A stretch of DNA of 64,000 nucleotides. Origin: Dokdonella_A sp963775445. Its GTDB lineage: Bacteria > Pseudomonadota > Gammaproteobacteria > Xanthomonadales > Rhodanobacteraceae. This document shows positions 14,291-22,264 of this stretch, piece by piece. The stretch's first letter is position 1. Each line of letters starts with the position of its first letter. The DNA lies in assembly GCA_963775445.1 (NCBI GenBank), contig CAVZIT010000004.1:1674001-1738000 (forward strand). Direction: 5' to 3'. The notes under the pieces were generated by a model that made no database searches, was not told where the DNA came from, and worked only from the letters and a program-made list of their open reading frames with translations. Both the position numbers and the translations under genes were made by a program.

Positions 14291-15847
14291 ATGAAAGTGC
14301 CGTCATCCTTGTCCCTCAAGCCGCTCGCCGCCTGTCTTGCGGCAGCGCTCGCGGTCGTTCCTGCAGGTGTCCTGCTGGCCGATCCGACGCATCCGCTTGC
14401 CCATCCGTTGCCGCCACATGCGACCGGTCGGTCGTACGTGGCGCAGTGGCTGGCGACGAATCCTGGCCTGACGAAGAAAGGGCAATCGCTCGAACAGGTC
14501 CTCGACCAAGCGGCCGCGAATGCGCGCCACGCCGCCGCACAACGCGATCCGCCGGATCATCCCGCGGGCATCGTGCCCGTTACAAGTTGCGACGATGATG
14601 GTCCGGGTACGTTGCGCGACGCGATGACCAACGCAGTCAGCGGCGATGTCATCGACCTGACCGGACTGACCTGCAGCACGATTTCCGTTACCACCGGCGC
14701 ACTCAGCACCGTCGCTGTCGACCTCACCATCCGCGGTCCGGGCGCGGCTTCGCTTGTGATCGATGCCGGCGCTGCGTCTGGCGTCATCGAGCACTACGGT
14801 ACCGGCACGCTTACGATCGAAGGCGTCACGATCACGAATGGCCGCATGGAAGGCTATGAGTACCATGGCGGCGCGTGTGTGCTGTCGTCCGGCAGCGTCA
14901 CCATCAATGACACGACCATATCCAATTGCTACGCATACACCGCCCATGCCTACGGCGGCGCGATTTGCGCGTCGCAGGACATCACGCTCAATCGCAGCAG
15001 GCTCAGCGGCAACACGACGAAGGGCCATTTCTACTATTACTATTACCCGGGTTATCCAAACCCTTACCTGATCAACGGCACTTCGCGCGGCGGAGGCGCC
15101 TACGCGGGTGGACGCTTCACCATCACCAACAGCACGGTTACCCACAATTCGGCGTTGTACAACAACCGCGGATCAATCGGCGGTGGATTCGCGAGCCGCA
15201 GCGGCGGGCACGTCATCACCGGCTCGACCATCGACAACAATTACGCCTGGCTCGGTGGAGGCTTCGAGATACTCGGTCACTCTGGCGGCGAAACTACTGG
15301 CCTGAGCATCACCAACAGCACGATTTCCGGCAACAGCGCGGCGATAAGCAGCGGAGGATTCAATTCATATCGTCTGGCCTACACGACCTTGCACAACAGC
15401 ACCGTCACCGACAACTCGGCGCCATATTGCGGCGGGATGTATGTCTACTACGGCGTCGCCGACATCAAGAGCTCGATCATCGCCGCCAACACGTCGGTTT
15501 TTTCCTACAACTACTTCGGCTATTACACCGCGGCGGACTTCGATGTGTTTTTCAGCAGCGCGACGGTCACGGGCGACCACGATGCGATCATGACCTCGAA
15601 CATCGCGCTCCCGCCCGACACGATCGTCGATGATCCGCTGCTGCTGCCGCTTGCCGACAACGGAGGGCCGACGCTGACGCACGCGCTCGACCCGTCCAGC
15701 GTAGCGCTCGATGCGGGTTCCAATCCGGATGCGCTCGTAAACGATCAACGCGGCGCGGGATTCGCGCGCGTGGTCGGCGCCGGAGCCGATATTGGTGCGT
15801 TCGAGGCGGCTCCGGCCGACGCGATTTTCACCAACGGTTTCGATTGA
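14291..15847 (+). CDS. Secreted beta-helix protein, choice-of-anchor Q type
   Basis: The 518-residue protein has a signal peptide (MKVPSSLSLKPLAACLAAAL). Repeated units such as GGACVLSSGSVTINDTTISN, GGFASRSGGHVITGSTIDNN and TGLSITNSTISGNSAA show a right-handed parallel beta-helix, the fold of polymorphic outer-membrane and polysaccharide-active proteins. DDPLLLPLADNGGPTLTHAL near the end is the choice-of-anchor Q motif. The last residues are ADAIFTNGFD, a C-terminal motif shared with two other secreted proteins in this window. A Tyr-rich loop (FYYYYYPGYPNPY) sits mid-protein. It is probably cell-surface or extracellular; no catalytic site is seen. Confidence 0.88.
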   Translation: MKVPSSLSLKPLAACLAAALAVVPAGVLLADPTHPLAHPLPPHATGRSYVAQWLATNPGLTKKGQSLEQVLDQAAANARHAAAQRDPPDHPAGIVPVTSCDDDGPGTLRDAMTNAVSGDVIDLTGLTCSTISVTTGALSTVAVDLTIRGPGAASLVIDAGAASGVIEHYGTGTLTIEGVTITNGRMEGYEYHGGACVLSSGSVTINDTTISNCYAYTAHAYGGAICASQDITLNRSRLSGNTTKGHFYYYYYPGYPNPYLINGTSRGGGAYAGGRFTITNSTVTHNSALYNNRGSIGGGFASRSGGHVITGSTIDNNYAWLGGGFEILGHSGGETTGLSITNSTISGNSAAISSGGFNSYRLAYTTLHNSTVTDNSAPYCGGMYVYYGVADIKSSIIAANTSVFSYNYFGYYTAADFDVFFSSATVTGDHDAIMTSNIALPPDTIVDDPLLLPLADNGGPTLTHALDPSSVALDAGSNPDALVNDQRGAGFARVVGAGADIGAFEAAPADAIFTNGFD

Positions 15848-16241
15848 CCCCGCTGTCCTCGCTGGTGGACGAAGATCAATCGGCACGCCGCATCGATCGC
15901 GGAAAGCCTGGTTCAGACATCCGGCGCAAAGGCATCGTCGGGCAAAGCAAGTGAAAGGGTCACCACTTCGTCGTCTCTGTCAACAAGGCCACAGGCTCCG
16001 TCCCGCTCGTCGCAGATAGGGTTCATCGTACCCAGTTCGGCAGTCTTTTTTGGTCTTCTCGTGAGAGCGGACAAATCGCGGAGACGTCACGCGAGTCTTC
16101 GGTGATCGGCGAAACGGGGCAGCGTGAAGTGACCCGGCTCTTTTTTGTCAGGGGCAATTCATGACGGGAAGGCGGTGGTTGCGAAACAAGGGGTCGGGCA
16201 CATTGGTTTGACGACCGCAGCTGCGCCCGACCCCATTGTGT
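15848..16241. other. Spacer without a gene, repeat-bearing
   Basis: No coding region is supported between the convergent genes. The right half holds the diverged 17-bp repeat and a long inverted repeat, annotated separately. Confidence 0.5.
16146..16234. repeat. Diverged repeat copy plus 10-bp inverted repeat
   Basis: TGTCAGGGGCAATTC at 16146-16160 is a diverged third copy of the 17-bp repeat. Just after it, GGGGTCGGGC (16190-16199) and GCCCGACCCC (16225-16234) are perfect 10-base inverted arms around 25 bases. The unit resembles a REP/BIME-type palindrome and lies at the 3' ends of two convergent genes, where it could also end transcription. Confidence 0.6.
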
Positions 16242-16859
16242 TCAATTCGAATCGGGCGTTATACGTGTTCCCGAAACGGTGCCCTGCACTTGCGCCAGAA
16301 TCGTCGTGCCGTCCGTCGAATACTGGGTCAGCAGGAAATTGCCGGAGTACGAACTGCCGTTGTGGCTGAGCTGGATGTTTTCTCGGATATTGGCGGGTCC
16401 GACAAAAGCCGTACCGCTGTCGTTCCAGCTCAGCGCTTCGTGATTGAGCTTGTAGGATCGCAAGCCGGTGTGCCGCCAGACACCCATGCAAAAACTCGAA
16501 GTTATTGGCGGCTTGCCGGAATTCATTATCTCCGTACCATCGTCGTGCCAGGTGACGAAGCCGTGGTCGACCACGGTGCCATCGGGTATCCCGTCGCTGC
16601 CTTCCGAGACGAAGCTGAACTCGTAGAGGCCGGTGATCGGATCCCTCAGGAACGCAAGATCGTTGGGAGATGGCTGCGGCTGCGTGTCTTTCGCGCCGCT
16701 GCCGGGTACGGCGCCAGAGGATAGAACCGGCATGGACCACTGCGCATCGGCGGGTTGCGAGATGTCGCCGATTCCGCAGGCCCCGGCATTGCGGCTGACG
16801 GCAGTGCTGGCGAGGCCAAGCGCGACCAACGTGATGGCTGTGTGCAAACGGGTATTCAT
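16242..16859 (-). CDS. Exported calycin-like protein
   Basis: From ATG 16859 the protein has 205 residues, with a signal peptide ending near SRNAGACG. The mature part contains FVTWHDDGTEIMNSGKPPIT, CMGVWRHTGLRSYKLNHEAL and PANIRENIQLSHNGSSYSGN. These are the strand repeats of a widespread family of exported lipocalin-like proteins, often found in Acidobacteria and Proteobacteria, that form a small beta-barrel. A ligand is not known. The longer open frame (to 16913) would place residues before the signal peptide and is rejected. Confidence 0.8.
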   Translation of the reverse strand: MNTRLHTAITLVALGLASTAVSRNAGACGIGDISQPADAQWSMPVLSSGAVPGSGAKDTQPQPSPNDLAFLRDPITGLYEFSFVSEGSDGIPDGTVVDHGFVTWHDDGTEIMNSGKPPITSSFCMGVWRHTGLRSYKLNHEALSWNDSGTAFVGPANIRENIQLSHNGSSYSGNFLLTQYSTDGTTILAQVQGTVSGTRITPDSN

Positions 16860-17342
16860 AACGATGTCCTCATGATGGGTTTTTCGGGCCGTGTGGACGC
16901 GAAACGCGCCCACTTGGGGATTACCAATTCCGCATCGGCGATTACACGAAGGACAAGTTCAAGGGTGCCCAAGAGGGGGTGCGTGCCCGAAGAGGAGGCA
17001 GCGAGCTGGCGCGGAGTTGGTCGACACCTTTGCGCGGCCGCCGGATCAGGCTGGTCGACGATCGGTTCACCGAAGCCAAGGAAGCCAGGCGCGCCGTCGA
17101 ACTGCACGTGGTTGACGGCTGGGAACTGACGTGCGAAGTGCGATCGTTGCACGAGCCGGATTTCGTTCCGAGCTGCTTGCGATCGACGCATGCGTGCATC
17201 CGAAAGCGGCGCTGAAACCTGCGGGAAGTGCCGTACGGCGTGGCAGGTTTGGCATCGCGCCGTAGCCGCGATTTTCAAGTTGGCAAAGTGCTTGCCGTGG
17301 AATAATCTTTACGCGCCGGGAAACAGCCTGAGGAGAAATCGA
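16860..17342. other. No supported gene
   Basis: The 480 bases between two divergent exported-protein genes contain only overlapping shadow frames. The last 30 bases hold the AGGAG site for the gene at 17343. The rest shows no recognisable fold, RNA or repeat. Confidence 0.4.
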
Positions 17343-17822
17343 ATGGCGTCGTGTCGTCGTCTGTCTTTGGGAATGATTGGCTTGTGCGTTATGTCATGGT
17401 CCGTACCCGAAGCGTCGGCTGCGCCGCCGGGCGCGATGCAGCCCGGCGAGTATCACACCACGATTACGTATTCGAATGTGCGAGGTTTGCCGCCGGCGAT
17501 GGCGCAGAACATGATGTCGCGCCCACAGACCACGGACGGATGTCTGGAAACCGGCGACATTGACACCGTGATCCAGGATTCGATGACGGCAGGTTCCGGC
17601 ATGACCTGTTCTCAGGATCATGGCTCGGCTTCAGGTGGCAACATCCGTGGCCTCGCAAATTGCCGGGACGACAGCGGAACTTCCGGCACGCTCAGCGTTA
17701 GCGGAACCTACACGGCCACGCACGCGGATGTCAGCGCGGACCTGAACGTGGCGTCGTCGCCGATGGGTCCGATCTTTGAGCACATTCACTGGGTGAGCGA
17801 TCGCACCGGTTCCTGCCCATAG
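17343..17822 (+). CDS. DUF3617-family exported protein
   Basis: ATG 17343 follows AGGAG at 8 bases and opens a 159-residue protein with a signal peptide (LGMIGLCVMSWSVPEASA). The mature chain begins with MQPGEYHTTITYSNVRGLPP, the standard DUF3617 entry 'PGxWe...t....g.P', and carries the family's two Cys positions (DGCLE and MTCSQDH). DUF3617 proteins are small periplasmic beta-sheet proteins of unknown role, common in Lysobacterales and Sphingomonads. Confidence 0.82.
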   Translation: MASCRRLSLGMIGLCVMSWSVPEASAAPPGAMQPGEYHTTITYSNVRGLPPAMAQNMMSRPQTTDGCLETGDIDTVIQDSMTAGSGMTCSQDHGSASGGNIRGLANCRDDSGTSGTLSVSGTYTATHADVSADLNVASSPMGPIFEHIHWVSDRTGSCP

Positions 17823-18060
17823 GATCTGTTCTCCTCGGCCGATTGAAAGGAATGAGAACAAAAACCGGATTCGTCGGTCACACGCATCATCGCTGCGCCA
17901 TTGGCCGGGCGCGCGGTTGAAGGCGATCTGTTTCAGTCAACGAACGACCCCAAGCCAACCGCGATCGCGCCGACGAAGGCGCAAGATCGCGGTTGGTTGT
18001 GGCCATGGCGGCGCGATGGTCAGATCAGCGGCGCACGTTCGCTTGATGTTGCAACTCCAT

Positions 18061-18849
18061 TCATTGCGGGCAGCTCGTTCCGTCAATCTGGGTCAGGCGC
18101 GTAATCGGCAGGCTGCCGATGCCGTAACCGGGCAACGGCGAATTCCAGCTCGCTGTGCCGTTGTTGCAGTCGCTGAACGTGAATGTGAGCGTGCCCCAAG
18201 GTGTGTTTGTCAGGTCCGAAGAATCGAAATTCGGCGGGAACGCTGCTCCGGTCAGCAACACCGCTTGCAACGTCGCCGTATTGCTGGATGTGTCGTAATT
18301 GCCTTGTGCGTATATCCAGTTCTGGGCGCTGCCATCGGGCGCGAACACGAACCAGATGGCGACCATGGTGTTGTTTGTCGCCGCTTCGATCTGGAATCCT
18401 TGACCGCTTTGTGCGGTGTTGTACCAGTTGCCACTGATATATCCGCCAACGGTGAACGATGATGGCGGCGGGGGCGGCGGTGCAGCTGCATCTTGCACCG
18501 TAATCGTGCCGTACATGCCCTGGCGAGGCGAACCGTGCTCCTCACAGTAATAGCCGACCGTACCGGCAGTCCGGAAAGTAATGGTATCGGTCCATAAATT
18601 GGCACTCGAAGCGCCGTTGGAGCAGTCGTCCGAACAACGGAAACTGGTTACCGCGTCCGGGTCGGAGCGGACGTTGTGCAAGCCGCCGGAATTATGGAAG
18701 GTGACGGTATCGCCCACATTGATCGTCAACGAGGGTGGCGTGAAGACCGGACCTGCCCTGCCACCGACAGTGACCATATGATCAACAGCGAATGCGGGGA
18801 GGGCGGCGAGCGCGATCACACTGGCAACGATTGCGATGGAATAACGCAT
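18061..18849 (-). CDS. Plastocyanin-like copper protein with C-terminal GQG domain
   Basis: Started at ATG 18849 (site CAAGGAG), the protein has 262 residues and a signal peptide ending in ALPAFA. Residues about 22-125 are a cupredoxin: FHNSGGLHNV gives the first His, and GYYCEEHGSPRQGMYG gives the Cys-His-Met set of a type 1 copper site. A proline linker (APPPPPPS) follows. The rest (about 135-262) is a separate beta domain starting GGYISGNWYNTAQSGQGFQI, which also occurs twice in the protein at 56689. The copper part should carry electrons or sense copper in the periplasm; the second domain is of unknown function. Confidence 0.87.
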   Translation of the reverse strand: MRYSIAIVASVIALAALPAFAVDHMVTVGGRAGPVFTPPSLTINVGDTVTFHNSGGLHNVRSDPDAVTSFRCSDDCSNGASSANLWTDTITFRTAGTVGYYCEEHGSPRQGMYGTITVQDAAAPPPPPPSSFTVGGYISGNWYNTAQSGQGFQIEAATNNTMVAIWFVFAPDGSAQNWIYAQGNYDTSSNTATLQAVLLTGAAFPPNFDSSDLTNTPWGTLTFTFSDCNNGTASWNSPLPGYGIGSLPITRLTQIDGTSCPQ

Positions 18850-19282
18850 GATGATCTCCTTGGGTTGACCCAAAAAAAGCGCCGCTTTGGACCCGCTGGT
18901 CTCTACGGCGCTGTGTCTTAGATTGCGCAATTCGCGCAGGGGATTACAGGAAGAATCAAATCACGAGTCGGAGCGAACTTTCCTGGCATGTGGCGATCCG
19001 GTAGGTCGACACTGAGTTCATTCTTGCTTCGGCCGTGAATCCCTTGCCTTCCGTCCGTTCGAAGCAGAATCGCGGAGCGGCTTCTCAAGACGCGCAGCGC
19101 CGGGAGCTTTCCATGGAAATTGCGCTTTTTTGCCGATCCCTGATGCAAGAAAACGGACCAGGTCACCAGTCTCGCGATCGTCGAGAAGGTGAACCTGGTC
19201 CGTTAGTGAGCGGGCCGCCGAATTGGCGCGCAGGCTTGCCGACACGGTTCCCGCGTCTTTCCCTGCGCGCCCGATCCATTAA
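18850..19282. other. Spacer with a long stem-loop
   Basis: The 433 bases between two minus-strand genes hold the 53-base hairpin annotated at 19152-19204 and no supported coding region. Confidence 0.5.
19152..19204. repeat. Long near-perfect stem-loop
   Basis: AACGGACCAGGT (19152-19163) and ACCTGGTCCGTT (19193-19204) are perfect 12-base inverted arms. The pairing continues inward as CACC/GGTG with a one-base bulge, and CTCG/CGAG nearer the loop. It lies about 80 bases downstream of the cache-protein gene and has no T-run, so a simple terminator is not certain; a small RNA or mRNA-protecting hairpin is possible. Confidence 0.65.
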
Positions 19283-19765
19283 CTATTTGTAGTAGCCCAC
19301 GCCGCAGATCTGATCACCGACCTTGGTGAAGTAACTGGTTTTCTCAACCGGTTCGGTCGTGCCGGGTCGCGGGAACATGTAGTGCATCTTGGAGATCTTG
19401 CCTTCGCGTGCGACGCGTTCCTGTTCCTGCGCGATCATCTTTCCGTTCTTGTCCTTGAGGTCCTTGATGTTCTGGCCCTTCATCGGACCGGCGGTCTGGA
19501 TCCAGTCGGGTCCGGCGCAGAACACATACAGATCGCGATCCTTGAATCCGTCGGCACCGCTATTGAATTTCGCGAGCGCTTCTTCCTTGTTCGCCTTGAG
19601 TGCGGCGACCGCTCGATGCAAAAGCGCCTTGGCTTGCGCCGCGGAGCCGTGGTCGCTTTTGGCCTTGGCCTTGGCTGCGCTCGCGAGTCCAGCGACGCTG
19701 CAGAACGCGATGACTGCGAGCGCGATGATCATTGACTTGCCGACTTGCCTTGCGAAGTGACTCAT
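19283..19765 (-). CDS. Exported single cache-domain protein
   Basis: The 160-residue protein has a signal peptide (IIALAVIAFCSVAGLASA). The mature part follows the cache pattern known from chemoreceptors: AVAALKANKEEALAKFNSGA, then DRDLYVFCAGPDWIQTA, GQNIKDLKDKNGKMIAQEQ and a closing KTSYFTKVGDQICGVGYYK. Free-standing cache proteins of this size are soluble periplasmic ligand-binding proteins that probably serve a membrane sensor. No histidine kinase or chemoreceptor partner is adjacent; the nearest sensor-like gene is the truncated 7TM gene at 20125. Confidence 0.85.
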   Translation of the reverse strand: MSHFARQVGKSMIIALAVIAFCSVAGLASAAKAKAKSDHGSAAQAKALLHRAVAALKANKEEALAKFNSGADGFKDRDLYVFCAGPDWIQTAGPMKGQNIKDLKDKNGKMIAQEQERVAREGKISKMHYMFPRPGTTEPVEKTSYFTKVGDQICGVGYYK

Positions 19766-20109
19766 TGCGGTTCTACCTCTTGCTTGTGTGTTGAAGGTCG
19801 GAGCGCACGGCTATTGCTGCGGCACTCCGTCTGATGACGACTGCCAACGACTTGAAGCTGCTGCCGGTCCCGCCGGGAGGCTGTTGCGACGAGTAGGGGG
19901 CATAGGCGAAGAACGGCATGCAACTTGTTCCTGGCACACCCACGGGCGCGTCGCTGACGAGCGGCGCAGACTCTACTCCTGATTTCCAGGGAAAAGGAGA
20001 GCTATTTGCGTGCCAAGAAAGCGTCTGAAGGTCGGCGACATCCGGGACGGTCTCCGGACGCGGATTTCGTCCAAAACAGGGAACAGAGCCGGTTGGGGAG
20101 TGCGCTTCG
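19766..20109. other. No supported gene
   Basis: The stretch upstream of the cache gene holds only shadow frames. From about 20110 it passes into a fragment of a beta-helix gene. Confidence 0.4.
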
Positions 20110-20220
20110 ATGATGCCAGATACGCTATTCGACAATCCGCTGCTCCGCCCATTGCAAAACAACGGCGGGCTGACACCGGCCCATGCCAGCGGCGCTGATG
20201 GTCCGGCGATTGACGTCCGC
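20110..20220 (+). pseudogene. Fragment of a choice-of-anchor Q protein gene
   Basis: The plus strand reads FDNPLLRPLQNNGGLTPAHA and then SGADGPAIDV. This is the choice-of-anchor Q signature seen intact at the end of the protein at 14291 (DDPLLLPLADNGGPTLTHAL). Similarity ends near 20220, where the sequence becomes the antisense of the 7TM gene. It is a stray 3' part of a gene joined tail-to-tail to another. Confidence 0.65.
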
Positions 20221-21105
20221 GGCGGCAAGCAATCCCGCGATGTTCCCGAGTTCGTTCGAGAGCAGGCGACTGGCGCCTTCCGACAAGACATAGACAATCG
20301 CAATCACGGCGGCGGCCAGCGTCGATTGCTTGATCGTCCAGCGAATGCGCAAGTTGATGTAGAACAGTTGCGTGCGCAGGATGCCGTAAGCAATCAACGG
20401 AACCGCAATGAACGTCCCCAACATGTAGACAATGAACCAGGATGGATTCTCCAGGAACACGGCAAGGAAGTTGCCCTTCCACAAAGCCCAGACCTGAGTT
20501 GCGTAGATGAAGCCCCAGCACAGATCGCGGATACCGAACGCCCCAGCAAAAATGCGCGCCCGCTTTCGCGCTGCACCGGTCGACGCATGCCACACGCGCA
20601 TCGCAGCAATGAAAGCGAACACGAACAACACCACGAGCGCGACATAAAGAATGCCGGTGGGCAACGCAAGCGCCCGAAAATCGACCGGCTCCGACGTAAG
20701 CAAGGACACTGCCAGCGGCCAAAACAGAGAGGCATACAGCAACAGTGCGCCCGCCACGATTCCGGTTCGTACACGTTTGTCAGCGAATGGACGTGTCAAC
20801 CGGGTTCGCAACGCGGCCGCAAGAAACGGCGGGTACAGGACGAGCATGCCGCAGTCGCCCAGCGCATGTAACATCGTCTCGGCCGAGACAAACCACGGTG
20901 CGCGGCGATAGAGACCGTCCAGCGATCCGAACAGGGATTCAATCGAGCCACTCGTTGCCAGCGCGACCCCTTCGACGATCAGCAACACCGCAAGCCTGCG
21001 CGCAACGCTGCCCCGAGTTCCCGCACGGAACAACACGACGGAAAACGACCAGCACATCCCTACAGTGATGAGGGTGAGTATCCCCAGTGGATCGGCGTGA
21101 ATCAT
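20125..21105 (-). CDS. 7TM membrane sensor, C-terminally truncated
   Basis: The N-terminal about 295 residues have seven to eight hydrophobic segments, laid out like the 7TM input domain of bacterial histidine kinases (start MIHADPLGILTLITVGMCWS, later LRTQLFYINLRIRWTIKQST). In such proteins a GAF or kinase part follows the last helix. Here homology stops after GNIAGLLAAA, and the final 30 residues are antisense to the choice-of-anchor Q fragment, ending by chance at 20125. The signalling output is missing, so it is probably a relic or at most a membrane stub. Confidence 0.6.
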   Translation of the reverse strand: MIHADPLGILTLITVGMCWSFSVVLFRAGTRGSVARRLAVLLIVEGVALATSGSIESLFGSLDGLYRRAPWFVSAETMLHALGDCGMLVLYPPFLAAALRTRLTRPFADKRVRTGIVAGALLLYASLFWPLAVSLLTSEPVDFRALALPTGILYVALVVLFVFAFIAAMRVWHASTGAARKRARIFAGAFGIRDLCWGFIYATQVWALWKGNFLAVFLENPSWFIVYMLGTFIAVPLIAYGILRTQLFYINLRIRWTIKQSTLAAAVIAIVYVLSEGASRLLSNELGNIAGLLAAADVNRRTISAAGMGRCQPAVVLQWAEQRIVE

Positions 21106-21246
21106 GGCAATTCACAGCGTAGCAGGCGGAGCAGAGTCGCAGCACACTTGCAAAGCCGGCAATCCATCTGCGGGCAACCGCGGTTGACGTGTTGCTTCAG
21201 TAAAAATCGAGGTCGCTCCGTTCCGGCCCCCGATTCGCTGCCACGA

Positions 21247-22026
21247 TCAAACAGCGCTGTAGCCGCCATCGACCGCCAGCACCTGGCCAGTGATGTGTTT
21301 GCCTGCGTCGGACGCGAACAGCAGAATCGCGCCCTTGAGGTCCTGGTCGTCGCCGAGTCGCTGCAGCGGCGAGTCTCCGATCAGCACATCTTCGCCGAGC
21401 GCCTTGATCAAGCCCTGCGACATCTTCGACGGGAAGAACCCCGGCGCCAGCGCATTGACGGTAATGCCATATCGGCCCCACTCTCCTGCCAAGGTACGCG
21501 TGAAATTGACCACGGCGCCTTTGCTGCTGTTGTAGGCAATCGTCTGCATTGCACCCGGCGGGTTGCCGCGCAGCCCCGCGATTGATGCGATGTTGATGAT
21601 GCGTCCGTAGTGGTTCGGGATCATCGAACGCCTGCCGATCTGCTGGGTCAGCAGGAACAGCCCGCGAATGTTGAGGTCGAATACCTTGTCCCATGCCTCG
21701 ACTGGATATTCTTCCGCCGGCGCGCCCCAACTGGCGCCGGCGTTGTTCACGAGGATGTCGACCCGTCCGAGTTTCTCCATTGCTGCATCGGACAGCGACG
21801 TGACGTCGGCCTCCTTCGCGCCATCGGCAGCGACCCAGTCCGCGTCGATGCCGAGCCGCTGCAGATGATCTTGAGCCTGCTGCAGTTCATCGGCCTTGCG
21901 CGCCGACAACACCAACCGTGCGCCGTAGCTTCCCAAGGCCTCGGCCATCTGCAATCCGAGGCCACGCGAACCACCCGTGATGAGCGCGGTCTTGCCGGCA
22001 AGGTCGAACAGGTTGTTGTCGGTCAT
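21247..22026 (-). CDS. SDR family oxidoreductase
   Basis: The 259-residue protein is a classical short-chain dehydrogenase. It has the cofactor motif TGGSRGLG (about residues 17-24), NNAG, the catalytic Ser in NIASIAG, and YNSSK (Tyr-x3-Lys). It closes with GKHITGQVLAVDGGYSAV. It resembles gluconate 5-dehydrogenase and FabG-like enzymes and should reduce a carbonyl or oxidise an alcohol with NAD(P)(H). The Arg after the glycine motif and ARKADEL suggest NADP preference. It is a single gene with no pathway partner beside it. Confidence 0.92.
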   Translation of the reverse strand: MTDNNLFDLAGKTALITGGSRGLGLQMAEALGSYGARLVLSARKADELQQAQDHLQRLGIDADWVAADGAKEADVTSLSDAAMEKLGRVDILVNNAGASWGAPAEEYPVEAWDKVFDLNIRGLFLLTQQIGRRSMIPNHYGRIINIASIAGLRGNPPGAMQTIAYNSSKGAVVNFTRTLAGEWGRYGITVNALAPGFFPSKMSQGLIKALGEDVLIGDSPLQRLGDDQDLKGAILLFASDAGKHITGQVLAVDGGYSAV

Positions 22027-22264
22027 GTCCGGTGCCGATCGTATTCTTCAAGTCAAACGCTACCAGATATCGCGCCTTCATCGTGGCGAACTCTTGCGAC
22101 GCGCGGGGACATGACACCGGTAATGTCAGGAAAGGTGGTCAGGGCCCTGAGCCAGGACCGGGCAAAGTCGACTGATCCGGATCGCCCCGCGCAAGAATTG
22201 CGATCAGATGCCTGTGTTGTGCTCCGACGATCGCGTGCGAGGCAGTGTCCCGCCTGACGCCACG

